Assembly: GCF_046025915.1 (NCBI RefSeq)
Contig: NZ_JAQQFR010000001.1
Location: 124,001-188,000 of the forward strand
Reading direction: 5' to 3'
Source: Herbaspirillum rhizosphaerae_A
GTDB lineage: Bacteria; Pseudomonadota; Gammaproteobacteria; Burkholderiales; Burkholderiaceae_D
Length of the DNA stretch: 64,000 bases
Shown piece after piece: positions 34,365 through 43,330 of this stretch. The position numbers and the translations under genes are program-made. Within the stretch, counting starts at the first letter, position 1. Every line of letters begins with the position of its first letter. The notes beneath the pieces are model-generated. The model did not search any database. It saw only the letters and a list, made by a program, of their open reading frames with translations, and was not told the DNA's origin.

Positions 34365-35366
34365 ATGCGCTTCGCTTCACTTATCGCTACCACCGTCATC
34401 GCGGCGGCAGCCGGTTTCAGCGCCAGCGCCCACGCTGAAGGCCAGATCCGCATCGCCCAGCAATTCGGCATCGGCTATCTGATCCTCGACGTCGTGCAAG
34501 ACCAGAAGCTGATCGAGAAATACGGCAAGCAGCAAGGCGTCGACATCAAGGTCGAATGGAACAGCATCTCCGGCGCCACCGCCATGAATGAGGCGTTGCT
34601 GGCCGGCGCGCTCGACGTCGTCTCAGCCGGCGTGCCGCCAATGCTGACGTTGTGGGACCGCACGCACGGCCGCCAGAATGTCAAGGCGATCGCCTCGCTC
34701 GGCTCCATGCCCAACTACCTGTTGAGCAACAATCCCAAGGTCAAGACGCTGCAAGATCTCAGTGACAAAGACCGCATCGCCGTGCCGGCGGCCGGCGTCG
34801 GCTATCAGTCGCGCACGCTGCAGATCGAAACTGCGCGGGTATTCGGCAAGGCCGACTACAAGCGCTTCGACAACATCTCGGTGAGCCTGTCGCATCCCGA
34901 CGCCACCGTTGCCCTGATCTCCGGCGGCTCGGAGATTAGTACACACTTCTCCAGCCCGCCGTTTCAATATCAGGCGCTGGAAAACAAGAACGTTCACAAG
35001 ATCCTCAGTTCCTACGACATCCTCGGCGGACCGGCGACCTTCAACGTGCTTTACACCACGCAAAAATTCCACGACGACAATCGGAAGACCTATAAGGCCT
35101 TCTACAATGCGCTGGTCGAAGCGGCGCAATTCATCCGCGCCAACAAGGCCAAGGCGGCCGACACTTTTATCCGCGTGCAGAAATCTAAGCTGGCGCCGGA
35201 GTTCGTGCGCAAGATCGTCGAAGATCCGGAAATCGATTTCACCGTCTCGCCGCAGCGCAGCTATGTCTACGCGGACAAGCTGCACGATATCGGCGTATTG
35301 AAGAACCGCGCGGCGTCGTGGAAAGACTACTTTTTTGAAGAAGCGTATGCACAACCAGGCAGCTGA
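34365..35366 (+). CDS. ABC transporter substrate-binding protein, sulfonate type (copy 2)
   Basis: 333 residues, signal peptide to about ASAHAEG. Collinear with the preceding protein over the whole length (EGQIRIAQQFGIGYLILDVVQDQKLIEKYGKQQGVDIKV; WDRTHGRQNV; SWKDYFFEEAY), so the two arose by tandem duplication and have since diverged. Both may feed one permease with different ligand preference. Its 3' end overlaps the ATPase start by 20 nt. Confidence 0.85.
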   Translation: MRFASLIATTVIAAAAGFSASAHAEGQIRIAQQFGIGYLILDVVQDQKLIEKYGKQQGVDIKVEWNSISGATAMNEALLAGALDVVSAGVPPMLTLWDRTHGRQNVKAIASLGSMPNYLLSNNPKVKTLQDLSDKDRIAVPAAGVGYQSRTLQIETARVFGKADYKRFDNISVSLSHPDATVALISGGSEISTHFSSPPFQYQALENKNVHKILSSYDILGGPATFNVLYTTQKFHDDNRKTYKAFYNALVEAAQFIRANKAKAADTFIRVQKSKLAPEFVRKIVEDPEIDFTVSPQRSYVYADKLHDIGVLKNRAASWKDYFFEEAYAQPGS

Positions 35367-36219
35367 CCAGTCGCGTAGCGCGTTGCATGCGGTTGGCGAC
35401 AATGTCAGCCACACGCCGCTGTTGCACGTCGACGGCGTCGGCCTGCAATACCGCAGCGCCACCGCTGTGGCGCAAGCCACGCATGACGTCAGCTTCGACG
35501 TTTATCCGGCTGACCGCTTCGTGCTGCTCGGCCCCTCCGGCTGTGGCAAGTCGAGTTTGCTGAAAGCCGTCGCCGGTTTTCTCAAACCGGCTGCCGGTGA
35601 AATCCGTCTCGATGGTGTCGCCATTCACCAACCCGGGCCGGATCGCATCGTCGTCTTTCAGGAGTTTGACCAGTTGCCACCGTGGAAAACGGTGAAGCAA
35701 AACGTCATGTTCCCGCTGCTGGCTTCACGCACGCTAGGCAAGCGCGAAGCCGCTGAGCGCGCCTTGCACTATCTTGACAAGGTCGGTCTCGGCAAATTCG
35801 CCGATGCCTATCCGCACACCCTCTCCGGCGGGATGAAAGCGCGTGTCGCCATCGCGCGTGCGCTGGCCATGCAGCCGAAGATCCTCCTCATGGACGAACC
35901 CTTCGCCGCACTTGATGCGCTGACCCGGCGCAAGATGCAGGAAGAGTTGCTGATACTGTGGGAAGAAGTCCGCTTCACGCTGCTCTTCGTCACGCACTCA
36001 ATCGAAGAAGCACTCGTCGTCGGCAACCGCATTCTGTTGCTGTCGCCGCATCCGGGCCGGGTGCGCGCCGAGATCAACAGCCATGAATACGATCTGCAAA
36101 GCCTGGGCAGTGTCGGCTTTCAGGACACCGCACGGCGCATCCATCGCCTGCTGTTCGACGAAGGCCAGGCGGAGCCGGCCGCACAGGTCAATTTCAAGGA
36201 TGTACGCTTTTCGTATTGA
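35347..36219 (+). CDS. ABC transporter ATP-binding protein, SsuB/TauB type
   Basis: 290 residues from ATG 35347. Walker A GPSGCGKSS, Q-loop VFQEFDQLPPW, signature LSGGMKARVAIARAL, Walker B ILLMDEPFAALD and the switch His in FVTHS are all intact. The QLPPW sequence after the Q-loop is typical of nitrate/sulfonate/taurine importers. It overlaps the second binding-protein gene, showing translational coupling. Confidence 0.9.
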   Translation: MHNQAADQSRSALHAVGDNVSHTPLLHVDGVGLQYRSATAVAQATHDVSFDVYPADRFVLLGPSGCGKSSLLKAVAGFLKPAAGEIRLDGVAIHQPGPDRIVVFQEFDQLPPWKTVKQNVMFPLLASRTLGKREAAERALHYLDKVGLGKFADAYPHTLSGGMKARVAIARALAMQPKILLMDEPFAALDALTRRKMQEELLILWEEVRFTLLFVTHSIEEALVVGNRILLLSPHPGRVRAEINSHEYDLQSLGSVGFQDTARRIHRLLFDEGQAEPAAQVNFKDVRFSY

Positions 36220-36378
36220 TGTGCCGCTCTTCCGCCTGCAGGTTGGTGCGGGAGAGCATTCCACCTCGCTGCAGACGTCACCAACTATCAGACTTCGCAT
36301 ATACCTGTTATCAACAGCCGAGCGGCCCACGACGGCGTTGTTCACGCATCATGGGCAACTCAAATTCAGGAGTCCGTC

Positions 36379-36774
36379 ATGAGCACAACCACCGCATCGT
36401 CCCAGCCGACCTACACCACCGAACACGCCGAAGTACTGGCCCCCATCGAACAGTATTTCCTCGGCCACGCGCGCGACGACGCCAGCCACATGCGGCAAGC
36501 CTTTCTGCCGACCGCGCATATCGAATCGATGCGTGAAGGCGTCTTCACCTCATGGCCGCTGGATGTCTACTGCGAACGCTTCAAAGGCACGCCGGCCGTC
36601 GATGAAGCGAGCCGTCGCCGTACCGTAGACTGGATCGATGTCGGCGGCCACTCTGCCGCGGCCAAGATCACGCTGGTGCATGGCCCGGTGACTTTCACCG
36701 ATTATTTCGTCCTGCTGAAAACAGCCGATGGCTGGAAGATCGCCAACAAGGCCTTCCACGGTCGTCCAAGCTAA
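36379..36774 (+). CDS. NTF2-like (lumazine-binding/SnoaL-type) protein
   Basis: 131 residues without signal peptide. The pattern ILAPIEQYFLGHARDDASHMRQAFLP, then FTDYFVLLKTADGWKIANKAFH, marks the NTF2-like superfamily, in particular the putative lumazine-binding group. Such proteins bind small ligands or are cofactor-independent enzymes. It lies between the ATPase and permease genes, which suggests a role with the imported compound, but no catalytic function can be read. Confidence 0.75.
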   Translation: MSTTTASSQPTYTTEHAEVLAPIEQYFLGHARDDASHMRQAFLPTAHIESMREGVFTSWPLDVYCERFKGTPAVDEASRRRTVDWIDVGGHSAAAKITLVHGPVTFTDYFVLLKTADGWKIANKAFHGRPS

Positions 36775-36984
36775 GCTAAGCCCTCTCCTGCCTCCTTATC
36801 GCCGCTCCGGCCATCCACACGCATGGCGCCGGCGGCGATTTGCTTGTCCCGCTTCCCGCTGCAAACCGCCATATACAAAATACGCATTTGTTTGCGCGAA
36901 ATGATTCGTGTGCGCCGACGACAAGATCCGCTAGGGTGAATGATTTTTTAACACCGTACGGCAATCCACAACGTCGAGTCCGCC

Positions 36985-37851
36985 ATGAATCTCTCCCCTC
37001 CCATTCGCGACGAATATGAAATCGCGCTCACGCCGCTGGACAACGTCCCGCTGGAACGCACGCTATCCCTGCCGCAACGGATATGGCAGCAAGGCTGGGT
37101 GCGCAAGACCGTCATCCTGCTCATACTGGCTGTCATCTGGGAAGTCGTGGCGCGTATCCAGGACAATGACTTACTACTGCCTAGCTTCGTGCAGACGGCA
37201 CAGGCATTTGTCGACGGCATTGTCACCGGCGAGCTGATCGGCAAGGTGTGGATTTCGCTGAAAGTATTGGTAAAGGGTTATCTCATCGGCATCGTGCTGG
37301 CGTTTGCACTCACCACGCTTGCAGTCTCGACGCAGCTCGGCCGCGATCTGCTCAGCACGCTAACGTCGATGTTCAATCCTTTGCCGGCCATCGCGATGTT
37401 GCCGCTGGCTTTGCTGTGGTTTGGGCTGGGCGAGAACAGCCTGATCTTTGTGCTTGTGCATTCGGTGTTGTGGGCATTGGCACTGAATACCTACGCAGGA
37501 TTTCTCGGGGTTTCGGATACCTTGCGCATGGCGGGGCGTAACTATGGCTTGCGCGGAATACGGTTTGTGATTTTCATGCTGGTGCCCGCTGCGTTGCCAT
37601 CCATCCTCGCGGGCTTGCGCATCGGCTGGGCGTTTGCCTGGCGTACGCTGATTGCGGCGGAGCTTGTGTTTGGGGCTTCCAGTGGCAAGGGCGGGCTGGG
37701 TTGGTATATCTTTCAGAATCGCAATGAGCTGTATACCGATAAGGTGTTTGCTGGGTTGGCGATGGTGATTTTGATTGGGTTGCTGGTGGAGAATCTGGGG
37801 TTTAATGTGATTGAGAGGGTTACTGTTAAGCGGTGGGGGATGCAGAGGTAG
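36985..37851 (+). CDS. ABC transporter permease, SsuC/TauC type
   Basis: 288 residues with six helices. The EAA loop reads MAGRNYGLRGIRFVIFMLVPAALPSILAGLRIGWAFAWRTLIAAEL, standard for sulfonate/nitrate permeases. It completes the importer formed with the two binding proteins and the ATPase, although the NTF2-like gene and a 210-nt gap separate it from them. Right after the gene lies the compound inverted repeat. Confidence 0.9.
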   Translation: MNLSPPIRDEYEIALTPLDNVPLERTLSLPQRIWQQGWVRKTVILLILAVIWEVVARIQDNDLLLPSFVQTAQAFVDGIVTGELIGKVWISLKVLVKGYLIGIVLAFALTTLAVSTQLGRDLLSTLTSMFNPLPAIAMLPLALLWFGLGENSLIFVLVHSVLWALALNTYAGFLGVSDTLRMAGRNYGLRGIRFVIFMLVPAALPSILAGLRIGWAFAWRTLIAAELVFGASSGKGGLGWYIFQNRNELYTDKVFAGLAMVILIGLLVENLGFNVIERVTVKRWGMQR

Positions 37852-37908
37852 GTGGTTTGTTGTGTGCTTTGTTCTGTGTTTTGTTCCGACTACGGTTTGT
37901 CGTAGTGT

Positions 37909-38254
37909 CCTCTTTTCTTTCTTCGATCAACCCTGCCGGGGGTAGCCCGGCGGCTACTCACTTTCTTTGTCTCGCCAAAGAAAGTAAGCCAAGAAAGCGA
38001 CCGCTGGGTCGTAGCCCCCTTCGGGGGTCCCCGGCGCCGGCAGGCTCAAATCGGGAAGGGAAAACAACTCGCTGCGCTCAAACATTTTTCCCTTCTTTTT
38101 CCGATTTGACCCCGCCGTCACCGGCTACTCTCAAGCGGACTTCAAGACGGGCTCGCTGCGCATCGCCAGGGGACGGTGACTACGCGAACTCCTTTAGTCT
38201 CTTCTGCTTTGTCGTTCCAAGGAAAGTTGGAACCCAGCGTCTTAACGACGGCTG
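37909..38254 (+). repeat. Dispersed repeat, left arm of a compound inverted repeat
   Basis: About 345 nt that recur in opposite orientation at 38270-38643. Shared landmarks: CTTTCTTCGATC, CACTTTCTTTG/TACTTTCTTTG, AAAGAAAGTAAG, GTAGCCCC followed by GGGG and CCCGGCGCC, GGGAAGGGAAAACAACTCG, CTCTCAAGCGGACTTC, GACGGGCTCGCT. Frames inside it give Arg/Pro/Ser-rich pseudo-proteins, so it is non-coding. The inner end resembles the widespread proteobacterial repeat whose translation reads VPRKVGTQ/VPANAGIQ. Confidence 0.8.
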
Positions 38255-38269
38255 AGTAATCACTAACGT

Positions 38270-38643
38270 CACTGGATCCCAGCGTTCGCTGGGACGACGA
38301 AATTAAAAGAGAGAACTGAAGTTTGTGACGTCACCAGTACTTGACGCCGCAATGCCGAAGGCGAGCCAGCCAGGGTGAGGCGAAGCGAGCCCGTCTCGAA
38401 GTCCGCTTGAGAGTAGCCGGTGTCAGTGGGTGAAAATCGGATTAAGAAGGGAAAAATGTTTGAGCGCAGCGAGTTGTTTTCCCTTCCCGATTTTCGCCCG
38501 CTGGCGCCGGGAACCCCGAAGGGGCTACGCCCCAGTTGTGTTGGAGCAGTGCTCCAACCCTTTCTTTGCTTACTTTCTTTGACGAAGCAAAGAAAGTAAG
38601 CGGCTGCCGGGCCGCCCCCGGCAAAGGTCGATCGAAGAAAGAA
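38270..38643 (-). repeat. Dispersed repeat, right arm of a compound inverted repeat
   Basis: Minus-strand partner of the copy at 37909-38254, similar but not identical, with only about 15 nt between the two inner ends. The inner end carries the short hairpin CCCAGCGTTCGCTGGG (38279-38294). Weaker similarity (GTTTTGTTCCG) extends outside both arms to about 37875 and 38685. The 156-codon frame over this arm is not a gene. Confidence 0.8.
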
Positions 38644-38698
38644 CAGCATCAGCAACGTATTGACGCAAGACCGGAACAAAACACAAAAGAAATCCCCA

Positions 38699-39520
38699 TC
38701 ACCAAGCCGCCAAAATCCCCCCCTTAAACTCCGAATCAATAAACTTCTTCACTTCATCCGACTGATAAGCCTTCACCAGCTTAGGCAACCAAACCTGCTC
38801 CTTATCCTTCTCCCGCACAGCGATCAGGCAAGCATAAGGACTCTCCCCATTCTCCACCACCAGGCTATCCCGCACCGGATGCAAACCCGCCTTCGCCGCA
38901 TAGTCCGCATTCACCGCCGACGCATCCAGATCATCCAGGGTACGTGGCAACTGCGCCGCATCGATTTCGATGAACTTCCACTTCTTCGTATTCTCGACAA
39001 TATCGATCGGCGTCGCGTTGACTCCAGTCAACGGATCAATCCCCGCACGCAACTTGATCACGCCATGTTTCTGCAACAGCAGCAAGACTCGGCTTTCGTT
39101 GGCAGGATCATTCGGGATGCCGATCTTCGCGCCGACAGGGATGTCGCTCAGGCTGCGATACTTCTTCGAGTAAATCGCCATCGGCCCGATGAAGGTACGC
39201 CCGGTGCCGTAGAGTTTGTAACCCCGCGTCTTGATCTGCGCATTCAGGAAGGGACGATGCTGGAAGCTGTTGGCATCCAGTTCGCCGGCATCAAGGGCGG
39301 CGTCGGGCTGGATGTAGTCGTTAAACTCGACGATCTGGATTTTGTAGCCGGGATAGCTGCGTTCAAAAACGCGTTTTACCACTTCAAAAATCTGCGCATG
39401 CGGGCCGCTGGTGACGCCAACTTTCAAGGTCTTGTCCTGCGCCACAGCAGTCGTCGCAACCCCAACTGCAATGCTCGCCAACAACACACCTGTCAGCAGA
39501 CGGTTAAAAAATCGCGCCAT
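38699..39520 (-). CDS. MetQ/NlpA-family substrate-binding protein
   Basis: 273 residues with signal peptide to about TTAVAQD. LKVGVTSGPHAQIFEVVKRVFE, ANSFQHRPFLNAQ, KIGIPNDPANESRVLLLLQ and a final GGILAAW identify the NlpA/MetQ family, which usually binds methionine. No metN or metI is nearby. The lipobox Cys of classical MetQ is absent, so it is likely soluble in the periplasm. It is the last gene of the leftward organosulfur operon, 128 nt after the double ATPase. Confidence 0.88.
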   Translation of the reverse strand: MARFFNRLLTGVLLASIAVGVATTAVAQDKTLKVGVTSGPHAQIFEVVKRVFERSYPGYKIQIVEFNDYIQPDAALDAGELDANSFQHRPFLNAQIKTRGYKLYGTGRTFIGPMAIYSKKYRSLSDIPVGAKIGIPNDPANESRVLLLLQKHGVIKLRAGIDPLTGVNATPIDIVENTKKWKFIEIDAAQLPRTLDDLDASAVNADYAAKAGLHPVRDSLVVENGESPYACLIAVREKDKEQVWLPKLVKAYQSDEVKKFIDSEFKGGILAAW

Positions 39521-39648
39521 GAATCATCCTTAAATAGCGCTAATTTATCTGCCGCCGCCGACGAACAAAACGAATCTTTTGTCGCTTGAATATTTGCTTT
39601 TTGGTGACCGCCATATCGTGCGGAAATCCAGCGATGATCAAACCACAA

Positions 39649-41364
39649 TCAAGCGATCAGCAGTTCTCGCTGCGTCTCTTCGACGTGACCGGATTGTCGA
39701 TGTGCCGATGAGGACGGCACCGCTGCGATCAGCGAGCGCGTGTATTCATGCTGCGGATTCTGCCAGATGCTGTTGTGGTCGCCCGAATCGACGATGCGTC
39801 CGCCGTTCATCACCAGCACCTTGTCGGCGATGTACCGCACCACCGACAAGTCGTGTGAAATGAAGAGATACGACAGACCGAACTCGCGCTTGAGATCCAC
39901 CAGCAGGTTCAATATCTGTGCTTGCACCGATACATCCAGCGCCGAGACCGGTTCGTCGCAGATCACCAGTGCGGGCTTGAGCACCAATGCCCGCGCGATG
40001 CCGATGCGCTGACGCTGGCCGCCGGAGAACTGATGCGGGTAGCTGCGCAAGGCGCGTTGCGGCAATCCGACCAGATCAACGATTTGTTCGATGCGGCGAC
40101 GGCGTTCTGTCTTGTCTTTGACGTCGTGGATCAACAGCGCCGCATCGAGAATCTCCGCAACCGTATGGCGTGGATTGAGTGATGCATACGGATCCTGAAA
40201 AATCATCTGCACGCGGCGGCGATACGGACGCAGACGCGCACCGTCGAGTTTTGCAATGTCGTCGCCGTCCAGCAGGATCTTGCCGGCGCTGGACGCGACC
40301 AGACGTACAATGGTCTTCGACAAGGTCGACTTGCCGCAACCGGATTCGCCGACCAGGCCGACCGATTCGCCCGGTGCGACGTCGAAGGACACGCCCTTCA
40401 CCGCATGGACGACGCCATTGCGGGAGCGATAGTGTGTATGGACATCCTGCAGCGACAGCAAAGGTTTTTCAGACTGGGAAATCGGCGGCAAAGGCGCCGC
40501 ATGCTCGCGCCCGGACAGCGTGAAGATGCGCTCGTCGCCCTTCTGTTCCGTACGAATCTCAGGGAGTCGTCCGTCGCGATAGTGATAGTTCTGCTCCATC
40601 TGCAAGGAGGCACCGAGCAGGCCTTGCGTATACGGATGACGCGGCCGCTCGAACAGGATCTCGCTGCGCGCTTCTTCGATTTTTTTGCCGCCATACATGA
40701 CGACGACGCGATCAGCCCATTGTTCGACCACGGCCAGATCGTGCGTGATCAGCAGCACGGCCATCGACAGCTCACGGCGCAATTGATCCAGCAACTCCAG
40801 AATCTGCGCCTGAATCGTGACGTCCAGCGCGGTGGTCGGTTCGTCCGCCACCAGCAGGCGGGGATGGCAAGACACCGCCATCGCGATCATGACGCGCTGA
40901 CGCTGGCCGCCGGACAAGTTATGCGGATAGTCGTTGAAACGGCGTTGCGGTTCAGGGATGCGTACCAGTTCCAGCAACTCGATGGCGCGCGCTTTGGCGG
41001 CCTGCGCCGACAAGGGTTGATGGAGGCGGATGGCTTCGACAACTTGCTGGCCGATGGTCAGCACCGGATTGAGCGACGTCATCGGCTCCTGGAAGATCAT
41101 CGAGATTGCATTGCCGCGCAGCGCGCAGATTTCTTCTTCCGGCAGGGTCTGCAGATCGCGGCCTTCAAACACGATACTGCCCGATACGCGTGCACTGTCG
41201 GGCAACAGACGCAGCAGCGACAGCGCCGTCGTCGACTTGCCGCAGCCGGACTCGCCGACCAGCGCCAGCGTCTCGCCGGCTTCGATGCCAAAGCTGAGAT
41301 TCTTGACGGCGTCGTGGCCCGGAAAGGACACATTCAGATTACGGATGTCGAGGAGCTGGCTCAT
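39649..41364 (-). CDS. Fused double ATP-binding protein of a peptide-type ABC importer (GsiA/DppDF-like)
   Basis: 571 residues containing two complete ABC domains: the first with GESGCGKSTTALSLL, LSGGQRQRVMIAMA and LLVADEPTTALD; the second (after about residue 300) with GESGCGKSTLSKTIV, FSGGQRQRIGIARA and LVICDEPVSALD. Each half is followed by the oligopeptide-family C-terminal extension. ATG 41364 is chosen over the longer frame to 41391. It powers the DppB/DppC-like permeases encoded upstream in the same operon. Confidence 0.92.
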   Translation of the reverse strand: MSQLLDIRNLNVSFPGHDAVKNLSFGIEAGETLALVGESGCGKSTTALSLLRLLPDSARVSGSIVFEGRDLQTLPEEEICALRGNAISMIFQEPMTSLNPVLTIGQQVVEAIRLHQPLSAQAAKARAIELLELVRIPEPQRRFNDYPHNLSGGQRQRVMIAMAVSCHPRLLVADEPTTALDVTIQAQILELLDQLRRELSMAVLLITHDLAVVEQWADRVVVMYGGKKIEEARSEILFERPRHPYTQGLLGASLQMEQNYHYRDGRLPEIRTEQKGDERIFTLSGREHAAPLPPISQSEKPLLSLQDVHTHYRSRNGVVHAVKGVSFDVAPGESVGLVGESGCGKSTLSKTIVRLVASSAGKILLDGDDIAKLDGARLRPYRRRVQMIFQDPYASLNPRHTVAEILDAALLIHDVKDKTERRRRIEQIVDLVGLPQRALRSYPHQFSGGQRQRIGIARALVLKPALVICDEPVSALDVSVQAQILNLLVDLKREFGLSYLFISHDLSVVRYIADKVLVMNGGRIVDSGDHNSIWQNPQHEYTRSLIAAVPSSSAHRQSGHVEETQRELLIA

Positions 41365-41398
41365 GGGAGTCTTTCTGTGGTCGGTTCTCAAGCGCTAC

Positions 41399-42778
41399 TT
41401 AAGCAGTAACGCCGCTGCGATAGCCTGCGCCGGCATGCTGCTCCGGCAAGCGCGCGCCACCGGCAAAAAGCTTTTCGCGCAAAGTGCCCGGTGCGTAGTC
41501 ATGCTTGTAGGAGCCACGCGTCTGCAATTCAGGGATGACCAGATCGACGAAGGCTTCGAAGCTTTCCGGCGTCACCGTGCGGGTCAGGTTGAAACCGTCG
41601 ATATCGGTCTCGCGTATCCATGCTTCCAGCTCATCGGCAACCTGTTGCGGCGAGCCGACGATGGTGGCGTAGCGGCCGCCGAGTTCCAGTTGCTCCAGCA
41701 GCTTGCGCTTGGTCCAGTTGAGCTCGGGATTGGTCACAGTCTTGACCAGCGATTCGATGGAATTGGTCTTGACCTGGCGAATCGGTTCGTCGAGTTCGTA
41801 CTGTGAGAAGTCGATGCCGGTGCCGCTGGAAAAATGCGCGAGACCGGCTTCGGGGCTGGCGTAACGCGCATATTCTGCGTACTTGTCACGGGCTTCTTTT
41901 TCGGTCGGCGCCACCACCACGGTCAGGCCCATGAAAATCTTGACGTCGTCCGGCCGCCGGCCTTCACGCACGGCACCTTCTCGGATGCCGGTCACCAGCT
42001 TGCGCACGGCTTCCTTGCTCTGGCCGGAGACGAACACACACTCCGCATGGCGCGCGCCGAAAGCCTGGCCGCGCCCGGACGAACCGGCCTGATACAGCAC
42101 CGGCGTGCGCTGGCGCGACGGTTCACTGAGGTGGTAGCCCTCGACCTTGTAGTAGTCGCCGCTGTGATGGATCTTGTGGACTTTGTCCGGCTGCGCATAA
42201 ATGCGATTTTCGCGGTCGCGGATGACGGCGTCGTCTTCCCAACTGCCTTCCCACAATTTGTAGACGACTTCCATGAACTCGTCGGCGCGGTCGTAGCGCT
42301 GGTCGTGTTCCAGCTGCTCGGACAATCCCATCGCGCGGGCGGCGCTGTCGAGATAGCCGGTCACGATGTTCCAGCCGACGCGACCTTTGGTCAGATGATC
42401 GAGCGTCGACATGCGGCGCGCGAACAAGAACGGCGCCTCATACGTCAGGTTGGCGGTAATGCCGAAGCCGAGATGCTTGGTCACCAGGCCCATTGCAGAA
42501 ATCAACAGCATCGGGTCATTGACCGGTAGCTGGATGGATTCGCGCAGCGTGATGTCGACCGAGTTCTGGTACACGTCGTAGACGCCGACGATGTCGGCCA
42601 GGAAGAGGCCATCGAACTTGCCGCGCTCCAGCAGTTTCGCCAGGTCGGTCCAGTATTCGATGTCGGTGTAGTCTTGCGAGCGGTCGCGTGGATGCGTCCA
42701 CAAGCCGTGGTTGATGTGGTTCACGCAGTTCATGTTGAATGCGTTGAGGCGGATTTCTTTTTTGTCGCTATTGCTCAT
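41399..42778 (-). CDS. Luciferase-like FMN-dependent monooxygenase, NtaA/SnaA/DmoA family
   Basis: 459 residues of the TIM-barrel flavin monooxygenase type: IRLNAFNMNCVNHINHGLW at the start, FDGLFLADIVGVYD, LTKGRVGWNIVTGYLDSAARAMG, and YQAGSSGRGQAFGARHAE. These match the NtaA/SnaA/DszA/DmoA group, which uses FMNH2 and O2 to cleave C-N or C-S bonds. With SfnB-like and CMD-family partners, C-S cleavage of an organosulfur compound is the best guess. A separate flavin reductase would be needed and is not encoded here. It overlaps the CMD gene by ATGA. Confidence 0.88.
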   Translation of the reverse strand: MSNSDKKEIRLNAFNMNCVNHINHGLWTHPRDRSQDYTDIEYWTDLAKLLERGKFDGLFLADIVGVYDVYQNSVDITLRESIQLPVNDPMLLISAMGLVTKHLGFGITANLTYEAPFLFARRMSTLDHLTKGRVGWNIVTGYLDSAARAMGLSEQLEHDQRYDRADEFMEVVYKLWEGSWEDDAVIRDRENRIYAQPDKVHKIHHSGDYYKVEGYHLSEPSRQRTPVLYQAGSSGRGQAFGARHAECVFVSGQSKEAVRKLVTGIREGAVREGRRPDDVKIFMGLTVVVAPTEKEARDKYAEYARYASPEAGLAHFSSGTGIDFSQYELDEPIRQVKTNSIESLVKTVTNPELNWTKRKLLEQLELGGRYATIVGSPQQVADELEAWIRETDIDGFNLTRTVTPESFEAFVDLVIPELQTRGSYKHDYAPGTLREKLFAGGARLPEQHAGAGYRSGVTA

Positions 42779-43320
42779 GCTGCGTCCGCGGTCACGTATT
42801 CAGGCTCGAGCTGAACGTCGAGCGCTTCGTTAAAACGGGCAAAGAAGGCGCACAGTGCCGCGCGCAAGGTCAGTTCAACAACCTGCGATTCGGAAAAATG
42901 CTCGCGCAGTCGCGTCACCAGACTGTCGCCGACGCGTTGCCGCGTCACGGCCAGCGCATAGTCGCGCACCAGTAATTCGACCGGACCGAGGCCGGGTACG
43001 TCAGCGTCGAGGATGCGTTCGACGGTCTCCGCCGATACATGTTGTGCCGCCAGCTTCGGCGCGTGGTGCGAAACGCAGTAGCTGCATTCGTTGGCCTTGG
43101 AAGCCGTGACCAGCACGATCTCCAGATGCAGTTTGGAGATGTTGCCTTCCGCAGCGAACTGCAACAGCAGGCCGTAGATGTGTTCGATCGACGCCGGACG
43201 ATGCGCCAGCACGCCGAGCATGTTGCCGAAGGCGCCGTATTCGTTCTCGACCTTCTCGAAGATCGTGCGTGCCGTGCCTTCCGGCAGTTGGTTCGATAAC
43301 AGGGTTACTACGCGTGCCAT
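42775..43320 (-). CDS. Carboxymuconolactone-decarboxylase/AhpD-family protein
   Basis: 181 residues with the AhpD-like catalytic motif ECSYCVSHH (CxxC plus His) at about residues 77-85, so a probable peroxidase or disulfide-active enzyme. CMD-domain proteins often lie beside flavin monooxygenases and peptide-type ABC genes, where they may remove peroxides or reactive sulfur products. It starts 10 nt after the dppC-like gene and overlaps the monooxygenase gene by 4 nt. Confidence 0.85.
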   Translation of the reverse strand: MARVVTLLSNQLPEGTARTIFEKVENEYGAFGNMLGVLAHRPASIEHIYGLLLQFAAEGNISKLHLEIVLVTASKANECSYCVSHHAPKLAAQHVSAETVERILDADVPGLGPVELLVRDYALAVTRQRVGDSLVTRLREHFSESQVVELTLRAALCAFFARFNEALDVQLEPEYVTADAA

Positions 43321-43330
43321 GATGTTTCTC

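Noticed and set aside
38269..38739. 156-codon frame (and the 140-codon frame at 37833-38255) as proteins
   Set aside because: Both lie inside the dispersed inverted repeat, overlap real genes at their ends and have the typical pseudo-protein sequence of that repeat.
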